A DNA stretch of 64,000 nucleotides from Phoronis australis (taxonomy: Eukaryota > Phoronida > Phoronidae), in contig NMRA01000292.1 of the NCBI GenBank assembly GCA_002633005.1, positions 271,328-335,327 of the forward strand, in the 5' to 3' direction. Shown in pieces: positions 50,801 through 60,599 of this stretch. The notes under the pieces were generated by a model. The model worked only from the letters and a program-made list of their open reading frames with translations, did not search any database and was not told the origin of the DNA. Every line of letters begins with the position of its first letter. Position 1 is the stretch's first letter. Made by a program: the position numbers and the translations under genes.

Positions 50801-53800
50801 GCTCCCCATGTTTCAGAGTGGAAAGTACCGCGAGTGAAAGCTTTCCCACCGGAAAATCCCATGCTTTTACAGGCTACCTAAGTATTCATAACATATATTA
50901 GCTGATTACCACTTGGTCACACTACAATTAACGAATACTGTAATGAATGACGCAACGGTATACGAATAGCGCGTGAAGATGGCAACTCAAAGAATCGCGG
51001 GAAGTCGGGATCTTAACTAAAACTTGAGGCGAATAAAAACGTGTTGAGCTCTCAACTGCTCACATGTTGTCATAGTTATAGAAAGAGTTTTGCACCAGTG
51101 TTACCGTAATCTTGGTAATTTTGATATTAGGGTCAATATCTACCTTTGCATCATCGTCGTCCCATCCTTCGTCACAAATTTGCCTTTTCCATTTATTAGA
51201 ACTCCCCGCTAACCAGTAGTTTAGCCGGCCATAGTTAAACCCGTTCTCCACAAATACCGCTACAACATCACAAAAGACACTCTTAAAGCAAAACGCATTA
51301 ACTGGGAGATGATTTCGAAATAGTGCTTGCTTATACGTTCATCGCTTTAATTTAAGGTTATCTAGGACCTTTATAAACGACCTCAACTCTAAGTCAAATA
51401 TCGAAAAACTATGCTTTGTTAATCATTAAAAGTATATATTTTTGCGAAAAGAGAAAGATCGAGAATTCTAAGAATATGCTTCTTACTACTGTGTCTTTAT
51501 CATTGTCACGTGACCAAGTTTTAAGTCAAATTTTAACGTGCAAGAAAGGTACGTTCATAGCAAAATATCCCCCAGACGATTTTACTAAAACTTTTTTTAA
51601 ATGAAAACTTAATGTTTTGTCTCAAAAACGCTTTTAGGAGTTTTTGATTATTCATTTATTTCGGATTTTATGCCAAATTAAGTCGCAAAACATAGTGTAT
51701 TTTTATAGAAAAACAGCGGTCTTGTTCGTATATCGCTGGGTTTGCAAAAACTATGCATTTTAAATCAAAATAAAGACACTGTTCTTGGTCACAATTTGTG
51801 TGATGAGGTAAAAAAAGTTACCATGCTTGGACTTACACGTCTTGTACACCTTAAAATAATTGTAAATCCTGTTTATGCAACTCAAATGAAAAGATGAGTA
51901 TATCATAAATTAATTTGAAAGAACTCACGTTACGAGCTCTTGAGAAATAAACTTTTCATTCCCAAAATCACGCATGAGAATGCATTCTCGTACTAGCACC
52001 ATCCTGCCTGCCTGCCTCTCTCCCTCCCTCCCACGCCCGGCCTCGCTTCTTTCTGGCCTCCCTTTTGGTTTCCCTCTCTCCCCCAACTACCTTCATTCCT
52101 GCCTGCCTCCCTTCCTGTCTCTCCACCTGCCCGCCTGACTCTCTCCTCCCTCCCCATCCGTCCCTCCCTCCTTTCATACCTGCCTGACTCTCTCCCCTGA
52201 CTTCCCTCCACCCTCCACTAACCACCCTCCCAAGTCACCCCTGCCTACCTGTCTCCTTCCCTCTCTCCCGGTCTCTTTCTCTCCTCCACTAACTCCCACC
52301 TCCCTACTTCCCTTCATCCCTGCTTGAGTCTCTCCCTGCCGCCCCCCAATATCCATATCCTGCGCTCTTACTTACAGTTTTGGTTTGTGAAACACATTAC
52401 GTTCATATCTGATTGGTGTCTTCCACTGCAGTGGTACCATCCGGTGCCCCATCCATAATGTGGACAGTCAAACAGACTACTCTCGGACCCAGAACATTTA
52501 CTGTTGTAAAGCCAGATCGGCTGGGTGTCATTGCCTTAAAACAAAACATTCCAACATTAACTACTGCTCTAGAAAATAATGCCTTGATTAGCACAATTGA
52601 GTTTGAGACCTGTTTAATGAAGACTGACTTAAGACAAAAGACCAAAAACGTACCTAAGTTGAGACCAAAATTCGAGCTCAGTTAAAACTGAAGACAAAAA
52701 TTCAGAAAAGACACAACACAAAGTTGGATTTTGCTCTTCGATGTTAACTTAGACATAAATTCAGTCCGTTTTTTGACATAAGATGGTCATACAAACTATG
52801 ATTTCCCACCCATTGCGAATTCACAAAACTATGCAACGTGGTGTGTGAAATAGGGTATCCGACTTGCTGTTTTAAAGAAAAAAGGATCCCGCGATCTATT
52901 TCAGATGGCATCAGGTGATGTTGGAAAAGAGAAGTCTGGCGCATTTCAGCTGCCAAGTAAAGAATACCTCATCACCACATCAGTTTTGAGAAAACAGAAC
53001 AGAACCAGATATGCTATTTTCTTTGGTGTAATTCTATACCAAATGTTTTCATATATGGCTAATAAGACCTTTTACTTCAAAAACAAGATGGGCGTGATTC
53101 TTCACCAATTCTTTAGCACAACAATGATTGTCAAATAAAAATTTAGAATTTTCTACTTTTCAAGGACTGCCTACCTTGCAGTAATGGGAACTTTACCAAC
53201 TATTGTTTTACAATTGTTACACAGTTATAGACTGAGAAATTCTTAATTTCATTTTCGATGAAAACTTTGACAAAATAATATTTCATTTGTCGATCATATT
53301 GTGTGCTAAATAGGTGGAGAATTGCGGCAGTACCTGTTCTAGGTTTGGGTTGGGTGATGTAGTAACCATATCCATTGTGATAACCTAGCTGCTTGCAGAC
53401 GACGATCGCTCTATTCCACTCGTAGCCTGTGCTGTGGTGGCATACTGTGCCCCATACGCCGTTGATGGCTATTTCCACAAGTCCGTAGTTTGGACCTGGG
53501 TTCAAGCGGATCTGTGGTCCTAAGCAGAGATTGGATACATTTTTGCACCAGTCTGAAACTATTGTTGAGCTTTGGGCGAAAATGGTTGTCCGTGAATTAC
53601 TGGCTTTGGGAGAAAAGGTTGTCTGTGAATTAGTGATACTTCCAAAACTTTGTCTCCATAATTGCGAAATGCATAATGCGTGATGCATATACATTGAAGC
53701 AATGGTAATGCCTTCCTGATTGAACTCATTGCGTATAAGATGATACGTTTTCGGCTCATTTTAAAATACAACTCGACTAGTAAAAATTCACGTACCCACA

Positions 53801-56800
53801 GCCAAACCTTGCCAGGAAGCCAGTAAATGTTTCATGCATTCTAGGGCGCAGACAGCAATTGTTTCACGTGGACGACGCTGTGAGAACGCGTATTATTATT
53901 TTACATAGTTGTGGCTCGAATGCCCTGCTTTTTTACAGCTTTGCTTATAGTCTGATGATTATTTGCGGTACCATTTCGTGACTATAGACGATACAAACAG
54001 AAAGCTCATGGAGTTTGTTACTACCACATCAACCTATTGTAACACGGTCAACTTTGAAATCTACCGTTGTCATTGAAACAGATGACCGCGGCGTATCTGT
54101 CACTGCTTGATTTCCAACCATAGTCAGATACTGATGCTCCAGGGCAACTTCCCAAGTTGGCTTCGCTTCCGCCGCATCCTGGGGTCTTCATGAAGATACG
54201 GCGATTGGAAGTTTGAGATCCCGGGGTCGCCTGTCCTGTTGCGAAACCTAACTGCTTGCAAACCTGTGGTACATTTGAATAAACGTGCACTTAAAAAGAA
54301 CTAGTCATAAACAGCCGGAAGGATACTAATGAATTTCAATAATTGCTCTACGAAGTTTCGTCGGATGTCAATCCATGATATTAACAGTGAAACTTAAATG
54401 AGGGAATAGTTTTATCACATATCCAAATTTTCGTACACTGTCAGTGGATCCGACTATTTCGCAATATTGCAATTTCTATTAAGCCTCTTAGCTTCGAAAA
54501 TACAAATTTAAACTGCATTTCGTCCTGTTTAGCTGGCAAATAAAACGGAAAAAGTATTTGGCCGCCTCATTAAATCGGCCTTATTTCGTTGCTGCGATAG
54601 GATTTCATTTCATGTGCGCCATTTTCGAATTCGGAATTTTAGGGTAGGCCAACCTCTATGAACTCAGAAGTGTTGTCTTAAGTCGCTGATGATTCCGATA
54701 TTCTTGTTTGTAACAGAAACAGAATCTTATCACGGTAAGGAGAATTGAGACCGACATACGAAAGGAAAAGGCGTAATTCGATTCTCGTTTTTATAGCTAG
54801 CTAAACAAGACAAAGTGTAGGTTTAAGTTAAGTGTCAAACAATTGTCTTGATTTAACAAGCGCAAGATACATTTCACAGTGGTAAATTCTCAAAAAGAAC
54901 GTCATCCGGTTGTCGCCTCTCTTCTGAAAGACCTCCTCTTAACACCACTTACCACAAGAGCATCATTATCTGTCCAGCCTGTGTGGCTTACGGTGCCCCA
55001 AACATCTGTGACCTCTGACACTTCCACGCGACCCCAGTGAGGACCGGAAGTGGGGTCATTCTCTGCCAAACGGATATTCACTGAAATGAAGATCGACCAG
55101 CTCAGGTTCATGTATAAGAATTCATGAATTAACAATAAAGATAATGTTTTTTGTCTTTATTCTTTTGCTATTTTGTTTTTCGGGATTTGGTAATTGTACA
55201 GTCCTTGAGAATAATTTAACTTTTAGGTTAAGAGATGGTTAACTGTGGCTCGAATAAAAACAATACCGGATCACAAATTTGGCCACCATACTAGATTGAA
55301 ATGGATAATTTTGTAAAAACAGCAAGCCAATCCTAATTTGATTTCTGCCTGTCATACACGACACATTCAAGAACTTCGAACTAGTCAGTGCATATCATAA
55401 ATTCCCATCAATAATGCTTATATTCGAATGAAAGGCCATCGCATTTTAAATTATCTTCAGAAACACATCTTTTAGAAATATGGATTCTATTGTAACCTTT
55501 CAAGACGTACTGTTTTGTTTTATTATTTAATACAATATTTTCACGGAGGGGTTTTAGTCAGTCAATACATTATTAATTATGATAGTACTCGCCATGGCTA
55601 ATTTGCAGAAAACACAAGAACAATATCGACTGACCTGAACCCGAAGAAATGTTATGGCCTTGAAGTCGAATACAGACATTCCGGATCGTTGCATATTTCA
55701 GTACTCCCAGAAAATACATTATTTCGCTTGCACGCGGAAATTTTATGGTTGGCTTAAGTCTTTATTTTTTCATCGGCACTGCTACAGAGGATTAACGTTT
55801 ACTTGAATCTTCAGAAAATGTAGATTGCTTTCTCAACGAATTCTAGTTTTTGGAGTTGTGAAAGAACAAGCTTTTTCAGTATCGTCGAACACACGGCCAA
55901 ATAGGTACGAATATAACGTGAGGTAAGGTTCCATCAGCAGCTTCTTAGCATGCTAACAGATGATTATTTGAGGTACACAGGAGTTATGAAACTAAGTAAC
56001 AGCTTGTGAATGCTGGGAAATTAAAAAAACGTAAGTTTACTGAAAAATCCCAATGCGAATTCTACTGAATCATTCGAACCTAGTGTGACGGTCAGTTAGC
56101 CTTGGGCTTAGTCGTTTTGAAAGTACAGTAACACCTTTCTAACCTAATCGTTTAAGTGAAGGAGTAACATTTCCGAGTCTTTGACGGTAAACATGACATT
56201 TTCCCAAATAATTGAGTAAATTAAATACATCGTAATCGGGTAATTTACAAAAAAGTTATCTCTTGGCTTGGGATAAGTAAAGTTAGATTATGTTTGTAAA
56301 TAATAATTGACCTGAAACATATCGAAACGTCTTTCTCACAATACAAGATGACGTATATTTTCTAGCTTTTTACAAAACTTGTTAAGACTGTTGGTTACCA
56401 GTCTTCACCATAAACTCATTTGTGACGACAATTCGATGATGAAAACTAACCTGGAACATTAATCTCGTATCATTAGTAAAATCAAAGGAGCAACCATACA
56501 GTGTCCTCCACGTTAATATGTGATTCCCCTCTTCAACTGATAGGTTGGTTCTTTGTAAATGCATTCAATTAATATTCGCTTGTTTGTAATATTTGCTAAG
56601 AATTTTGAGAGGTTTGGAAGACTTACAGTAAATTTCGGATACCGGCATCACTTACAAAAGAATGTTGGTATTATACCAGATTGACTAATATCGAAAATCT
56701 TCGTTCTTCTCAATGTTACAAATTTGCGTAAAGTAATTCAACTCTCCAAACCAAAATATATTTAAAAAATTCTTTAAATACATACCGTATTTGTCATCTG

Positions 56801-58694
56801 CATTTTTATTACCAATTTTAGCACCCTTGATATTGAAGTAATTTCTACAGATGACAGACGCGATATCCGCACAAAATTGCAAAATGGTGAAAGTGGATCA
56901 CCTTAACGTCAACCTCGGCTTATAAGAAATTATTCAAAAGTGAATCCGTGTTGAATGACACTAAGACGAGCGTATTATTAAACAGACGGGCACCATTGAA
57001 TTTGACAGTGTCAAACGATAAAACTTTGTAAATGAAATCCCAGAAGACAGAATCAAAAGCTTTTTCAAAGTCTAGCAACACAATAGGAGCTAGAATGTTT
57101 TGGCTGTGGGTGTAACAGATAAATGGCTATGGTGTTTCACATATGAAACCTATTTGAATGACTCTTTTGATACCGCGACCAATACAACCTGATAATGTTT
57201 TGTAAGATGTATCGAGCAAACACATTGGTTTCCAACTACCTAAACATTCTCTGGATTTATGCTCCCCTTAGAAATGATAACAGTGACATCCTGGATTTCA
57301 CTGGCCGTAGGGACCCTAGTCGAAATGCATAATGAAACGACCTTTTCAGAAACACCAATCGATTACACCCCCAAAAAAGAGTTCCACTAAGGAAATATCA
57401 GGATATGGCGTTTGCAATTTTTCAAAAAACATGAGAAGACTGTCAAGTCTCTGTGTTTGTCAGTTGTGTAACGTGACCTTGTGTTGTAAGAAAGGCGTCA
57501 AGATCATCATCTTTCAAATGGTCGTCTTTGGAAGAATGTTGATTTTTGTAGAATTTGTTCATTTCAACTAGAAGATCAATTTGCAATCATCCGTAGTACT
57601 GATTTTCGGTAAAGAGTCCATGACCAGAAATCGCCCATGGGCGCATTTTCGAAAATGAAGGAAGAAAGTTCGGCCTTGACGCTTTGTCGGGAACGACAAA
57701 TGACAAGTGGTATTTAGATGGCATTCCCTTAAAGTGTTAGTCATTCCCTTTTTCATTTTATAGTCCTTAAAAGGAATGTTTTGTGCACGAGATGTCCATT
57801 TTAGGTTAAATGACGCTTAATTTGTTAGATGGCCTGCAAACATCCAAAAAAATAACCCCTGCCAGTGTTTTTGCGTTTCCCAGGCACCACGCAAGATGCA
57901 ATTTTGCTTCGTTCCAGTTTTTACCGATTTCAAGGTTTATGACAGCAGAGAAACTATCAACAACATTGTTTAGTTCAATTTTACAATGTAGGGTTTGTTC
58001 AACAGAAGGTTGCCATTACCTTTGAAATGGTGGTAGTGTCGATCTACTATGTAACACTTTTGTCTCTTGAAAACATGTTTGATGGTCAGAAATGCCCGGT
58101 AATATACTAAAATTAGATTAATGGCACACAAAAACATTCAGCTAAGCCCACCCGTGCACAAAAGATAGCCGTTTAAACTTATAAGTGAAGGTTAGGCGCT
58201 AAGCACTTGGATAAAAAACTTTGAAAAAAACACATTTTCGGACATAGCCGTTTTGGCCTAAATAAGCCAATAAACGGTATAAGTATTAGGTAGTGTCTTC
58301 AAGTATTTTCTGAGTCTAATTCACTATTGAAATTTGCATTAGGTCTTCTGCTTTTGTGACTTTTACTATTTAAGTCTTTAAGTCTAGTCGCGCTGTAATA
58401 GTTTTTGCATGCATTGAACCTCCATCGACGCTGTTGGCATTAATACCGTGTTTCGTTTAATAAAGAACTAACTTCAATGAAATTTGAGGCTTTTTCGTCA
58501 GTGTCAACCACCGTTAACTGCACACGACTAACAGGCAGCTTATTACGGTGACGTAACGGACAGGTGCTGTGAGGCGGAAGTTAACTCTCATCGAGTGTTT
58601 CTAAACAAAAACAAAAACAAAATGCTTTACACTTACGTGACTGAACTTTGAGAAAGCAGGACACCAAAATCAAAAGCTTGCAGACAATTGTCAT
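39901..58694 (-). CDS. Secreted mosaic protein: 7 SRCR, CUB, 2 PAN, fibrinogen-like, EGF-like, PAN
   Basis: Sixteen coding exons, 5' to 3' on the minus strand: 58,694-58,637; 55,080-54,953; 54,263-54,065; 53,519-53,334; 52,534-52,376; 51,259-51,144; 50,877-50,649; 50,056-49,410; 48,582-48,438; 48,068-47,924; 47,058-46,871; 45,783-45,373; 44,560-44,472; 44,018-42,891; 41,572-41,317; 40,169-39,901. They total 4,353 nt, encoding 1,450 residues plus stop. Every junction has GT-AG borders and compatible phase, and many junctions rebuild domain consensus (for example DALV|VCKQLG and REAG|YKIGAA). Layout: signal peptide 1-19; SRCR domains at about 20-127, 130-242, 245-357, 360-470, 475-622, 624-733 and 735-845; CUB 852-963; PAN 967-1046 and 1049-1129; fibrinogen-like 1138-1276; EGF-like at about 1320-1361; PAN 1362-1450. 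No membrane helix or GPI signal is visible, so it is probably secreted. SRCR and PAN domains bind proteins and glycans; pattern recognition or matrix function is inference. It could also be two genes joined by my model, but phase agreement argues against that. Confidence 0.8.
40881..41022. repeat. GC-rich tandem/inverted repeat around a single N
   Basis: Two related units of about 60 bp (40,889-40,949 and 40,960-41,020) share ggcggNgcaNcaNtgaaaaaagt and end in gtgcNccgcc. The outer ends (atgggcggc and gccgcccat) are inverted. A G homopolymer and an undetermined base at 40,933 lie in the first unit. The element lies in intron 15 of the mosaic gene. Confidence 0.75.
41317..41572 (-). CDS. Mosaic gene exon 15: EGF-like segment
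   Basis: Phase 0 in and phase 1 out. After a Thr/Ser/Pro-containing linker the exon encodes S-P-C-K-R-L followed by Y-T-C-L-C-L-K-N-T-Y-G-K-L-C-E-N. That is the C-terminal half of an EGF domain; only four of the six usual cysteines are present. Confidence 0.75.
41666..41735 (+). repeat. tRNA-derived SINE head, degenerate
   Basis: gtgctggtggcgcagtggttaag matches a pol III A box. About 30 nt further on, acgagtcacga resembles a mutated B box. It is too degraded for a functional tRNA and lies in intron 14 of the mosaic gene. Confidence 0.5.
42122..42377. mobile_element. Inverted-repeat element family B, copy 3
   Basis: Ends catgcacgcaccgag and ctgagtgcgcgcacg. The core is shared with copy 2 (ccccatttggtgaagtgggc and gagacaaaagtcctct). 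It has the same orientation as copy 2 and is about 256 bp long. It lies in intron 14 of the mosaic gene. Confidence 0.8.
42891..44018 (-). CDS. Mosaic gene exon 14: CUB end, two PAN/apple, fibrinogen-like segment
   Basis: A 376-codon exon, phase 0 at both ends. Residues 901-963 finish the CUB domain (S-N-Q-M-L-V-N-F-K-S-D...R-G-F-V-A-V-F). PAN1 (967-1046) and PAN2 (1049-1129) show the spaced Cys pattern of apple folds (for example C-K-A-E-C-E-G-L-G-T-C). From 1138 the S-C-V-E-L-K...G-W-Y-L-I...I-Y-C-D-L pattern is the start of a fibrinogen-related domain. It then diverges and ends after about 139 residues, shorter than the roughly 210-residue full domain. Confidence 0.85.
44472..44560 (-). 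CDS. Mosaic gene exon 13: CUB middle strands
   Basis: An 89-bp exon between acceptor ttgtttcag and donor CGG|gtatgt, encoding L-P-N-S-D-C-S-W-R-I-T-V...L-T-F-F-R-F. This is the CUB signature around its second Cys. It is short and has no Met; I found it by motif and splice phase (1 in, 0 out). Confidence 0.85.
44800..44977. repeat. CAG-type trinucleotide repeat in mosaic gene intron 12
   Basis: About 180 bp of imperfect CAG/CAA/GAG triplets on the plus strand, that is CTG on the transcript strand. It lies about 240 bp upstream of exon 13. Open frames across it (poly-Leu or poly-Ala) are artefacts. Confidence 0.95.
45373..45783 (-). CDS. Mosaic gene exon 12: SRCR7 and start of CUB
   Basis: It opens in phase 1 after acceptor ctgtttag. 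An alternative acceptor 14 bp downstream would put a stop in frame. SRCR7 is unsplit: Y-R-L-N-G-G, G-T-V-C-H-N, F-D-C-P, H-C-G-Y-R-H-D-R-D-A-G-V-F-C. It is followed by C-I-G-H-N-D-I-S-G-D-E-G-I-I, the first Cys strand of a CUB domain. This fuses SRCR and CUB within one exon and shows both belong to the same gene. Confidence 0.85.
46871..48068 (-). CDS. Mosaic gene exons 10-11: SRCR6
   Basis: Exon 10 is 47,924-48,068 and exon 11 is 46,871-47,058, joined in phase 2 so that the split Gly codon gives V-V-C-R-E-A-G-Y-K-I-G-A-A. It contains G-T-I-C-S-N-G-F, L-R-C-N-G-S-E, N-C-S-H and a final pair in D-S-C...V-F-C. All core cysteines are present. The exon 10 donor (GCTGG|gtttgt) is weaker than the others but is the only one avoiding a stop. 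Confidence 0.8.
48438..48582 (-). CDS. Mosaic gene exon 9: end of SRCR5
   Basis: It starts D-C-P-Y after acceptor ttgccag and ends in phase 1 at donor CAA|gtaagg. The C-terminal block reads Y-S-H-N-K-D-V-G-V-V-C. Ser stands where the penultimate SRCR cysteine (C-x-H-x-x-D) is expected, matching the missing partner in exon 8. Confidence 0.85.
49410..50056 (-). CDS. Mosaic gene exon 8: SRCR4 and first part of SRCR5
   Basis: A 647-bp exon containing an unsplit SRCR4 (G-M-I-C-D-P-D-W; I-N-C-T-G-S-E-T-N-L-L-D-C-P; Y-V-E-C). The first two-thirds of SRCR5 follow, up to V-T-C-E-G-T-E-N-S-L-T. In SRCR5 the first canonical Cys is Ser (W-G-T-V-S). The exon joins exon 9 in phase 0, where the next residues D-C-P complete the SRCR motif. 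Confidence 0.85.
50649..51259 (-). CDS. Mosaic gene exons 6-7: SRCR3
   Basis: Exon 6 is 51,144-51,259 and exon 7 is 50,649-50,877, joined in phase 0 at DDAK|VACKSMG, the same intron position as in SRCR1. It contains Q-I-C-D-E-G-W, F-Q-C-D-G-T-E-T-S-L-W-D-C and a C-terminal G-A-L-C. The six core cysteines are present. Confidence 0.85.
52000..52350. repeat. Polypyrimidine/polypurine low-complexity tract
   Basis: About 350 bp of irregular CCTGCCT, CCCTCC and CTCTC repeats on the plus strand. On the transcribed (minus) strand it is G/A-rich with many GGG and GGAGG runs. It begins about 25 bp inside intron 5 of the mosaic gene, just past the exon 5 donor. The apparent frames across it are composition artefacts. 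Confidence 0.9.
52376..53519 (-). CDS. Mosaic gene exons 4-5: SRCR2
   Basis: Exon 4 is 53,334-53,519 and exon 5 is 52,376-52,534, joined in phase 1 after P-R-T. The domain has I-R-L at its start, W-G-T-V-C, I-V-V-C-K-Q-L-G-Y, C-S-G-S-E-S-S-L-F-D-C-P and a complete C-terminal pair (H-C-S-G...M-C). All six expected cysteines are present. Exon 5 has no initiating Met and lies in a frame other than the longest open one in that stretch. Confidence 0.85.
54065..55080 (-). CDS. Mosaic gene exons 2-3: SRCR1, lacking one disulfide pair
   Basis: Exon 2 is 54,953-55,080 and exon 3 is 54,065-54,263, joined in phase 0 at DALV|VCKQLGF. The domain keeps WGTV, the second-block Cys, the central G-C-G-G and S-C-P-G cysteines and the last Cys (A-A-V-I-C). 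The Cys normally following G-T-V is Ser, and the Cys normally about 10 residues before the C-terminal Cys is absent (D-Y-G-W-K-S-S-S-D-R). The C2-C7 disulfide of canonical SRCR folds is therefore missing. Confidence 0.85.
55081..58636 (-). other. Intron 1 of the mosaic gene
   Basis: The largest intron of the gene (3.56 kb). It contains a decayed LINE reverse-transcriptase fragment in the same orientation as the gene (about 56,950-57,740). I see no further exon in it, but a skipped short exon cannot be excluded. Confidence 0.6.
56950..57740 (-). mobile_element. Decayed LINE (L1/Tx1-like) ORF2 fragment
   Basis: The minus strand at 57,046-57,075 reads L-D-F-E-K-A-F-D-S-V, the reverse-transcriptase motif containing the first catalytic Asp of non-LTR elements. 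Upstream there are pieces of the preceding RT blocks (around 57,150-57,300) and of the pre-RT region (F-Y-K-N near 57,540). They lie in different frames and are interrupted by stops. The element is dead and lies within intron 1 of the mosaic gene. Confidence 0.7.
58637..58694 (-). CDS. Mosaic gene exon 1: signal peptide
   Basis: The ATG at 58,694 opens a 19-codon hydrophobic leader (M-T-I-V-C-K-L-L-I-L-V-S-C-F-L). It is followed by donor CAGTCAC|gtaagt in phase 1, matching the phase-1 acceptor of exon 2 at 55,080. The exon is too short to appear as an open frame. It was located by its splice phase and its signal-peptide character. Confidence 0.7.
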
Positions 58695-60589
58695 AGTGCT
58701 GTTAGGAAATCTGTCTGCCTGTTAGTGAATGTCTTCATGGATTGAAAATCGGTATCTGTTTTCTTACGTGCGGCAAAAACAGAGCGAGAAATTATCGATG
58801 ACGCTTAATGCATGTACATGTACATGTACGCAATCAATGTCTTACAGGAATTTATGCCGAACAACGCCCAAAAAAACAATTTAGCGCATTATTCAATACA
58901 AGGTGCAGGATTTTTTGTCTCGTGACGTTTTGAAAGACAAGAATTTTGTAATGTACTGCTACTTGGAATAGGGTAAAGGAGATCTTGAAAAAAACACCAT
59001 TTACATACTTGCGAGCGACAATAACCGACAGTCTCCACCTGTTTGGCGTAAGCTAAATAACTTCTTTAGTTCATTTCAAGTATTTTATGCGGGTTCACAG
59101 AAATTGTCCACCTGTCATTCAAAAGAAGGTCTTACTACTTTTTATCATACCAAACCGCGCCAGACACCACATACCATTGAGTTGTCCATTTGATTTCAAT
59201 TTGCTAAGTCTAAAAATTGTTTATAATTGACAAAACGTCACAACTGTAACGGAAAGTGGGCCATTGTATTCTGTCGATTCAGACTATGCTCTAGGTGACC
59301 TAGAACGTATATCAAGCACACTGTTTATGATATAAATAAATATGTCAATAGTACTTTATTTTTTTTCTTCATTGTGTAATTAATTGATTTACTGTGCTAT
59401 CGATCGAAGTGACATAAGTGATCTGCATCTCATTCGATTACTGTTACTGAACGATTTTATCGATTAATATGCCTCCTAATGAATATTCTGTTGAGTTTTT
59501 GTGGTTAGAGATTTGCCACTTATTTGCCACCCAACCCTCTGATACAGCGACAGCTATACTGAAAAGTGGTCCTGTGGACACATGATGAACGACACACGGA
59601 ATTCAGTGTGTGGGCATCAATGCGCATGCCTTGGCCGGAAATATACCGATCACATCGCCACCTCTTGCACACGCCTTTATGCACTGTACTTGTTGGGTTT
59701 AAGCCACTGGATCGGGGTTGCCTTGATTTTGTTTACTTCGATCACTCCCCGTTTTAATAAAATGCAACTTTTCAAGCCAAAGGTGGTCGCCGTACTAGGT
59801 AACTGTAAACTGAAAGGGTTTCCCAGATTTCAACCAATGGGGATGACTGAACGTTATGACGTTGGTCTCATTACTTTAACCAATGAGAAGCCATGTTAAA
59901 CAACACTCGACAGTGCTCCATTTCGTAGCACTGTATATGCCACCTAGGCTGTAAGTAACTATTTACAAACAGGCCGGAAATTGCAGTTACCTTGAACTTC
60001 ATGGTATGCAGCAGAGTAAACAATTGAAAAAATCCAATACAGGGCTTTTTGTTGATTGTACCTCTTCATACTCAACATTGTTATCTAAAGCAAATTTAGT
60101 CACGCTGTTTTTTTCAGAAGGAAATTACTAGGGACTGAAGTTTTTAGACACATAAACGTTATTGATTCTTGTCAAGGGCAATGTTTCACTATTCGGAGTC
60201 TGTCCGGTAATGTCCCAGGAGAATACAGCATCTTATGAACCAAACTCCATCAAACAACAGGATTTTTACTTTGGAATCAAGTTAGGTGTTGTACTGACAT
60301 AGAGACTTTAGTTTGTATAATGTCAATTTTTTAAACAATAACGTTCCTGTCAGAGTTGCTCTTCATGCATAATTATTTTTTGATAAATGAAGTAAGATGT
60401 CATCTTCATTGTGCATGTCTGCGGCATCATGGTTATCAGTGTTATCGGTGACTAGCACTTGTGCTAATGTTGTTTTCTTGTTATATTTGTTTGTATCTAA
60501 TTAAAATAAATTTGTACTAACTTATTTACTTAATTATGCTGCATTAAAAACAATATTGCCTAAGACTTGTAAAATATCCTCTAAATCCA
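58695..60589. other. 5' flank of the mosaic gene, no gene seen
   Basis: This should hold the promoter and 5' UTR of the mosaic gene. The alternating block catgtacatgtacatgtac lies at about 58,811-58,828. The open frames here (for example 59,582-59,899) have no recognisable features. Confidence 0.5.
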
Positions 60590-60599
60590 AAGTCGGACT

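Noticed and set aside
51968-52356. Gly/Arg/Glu-rich minus-strand frames
   Set aside because: They come from the polypurine tract and have no coding features.
52403-52645. 80-codon minus-strand frame
   Set aside because: It is an out-of-frame reading of SRCR2 exon 5. The correct frame shows the C-S-G-S-E and D-C-P motifs.
59582-59899. 105-codon plus-strand frame
   Set aside because: No domain and no support from context. It lies in the 5' flank of a minus-strand gene.
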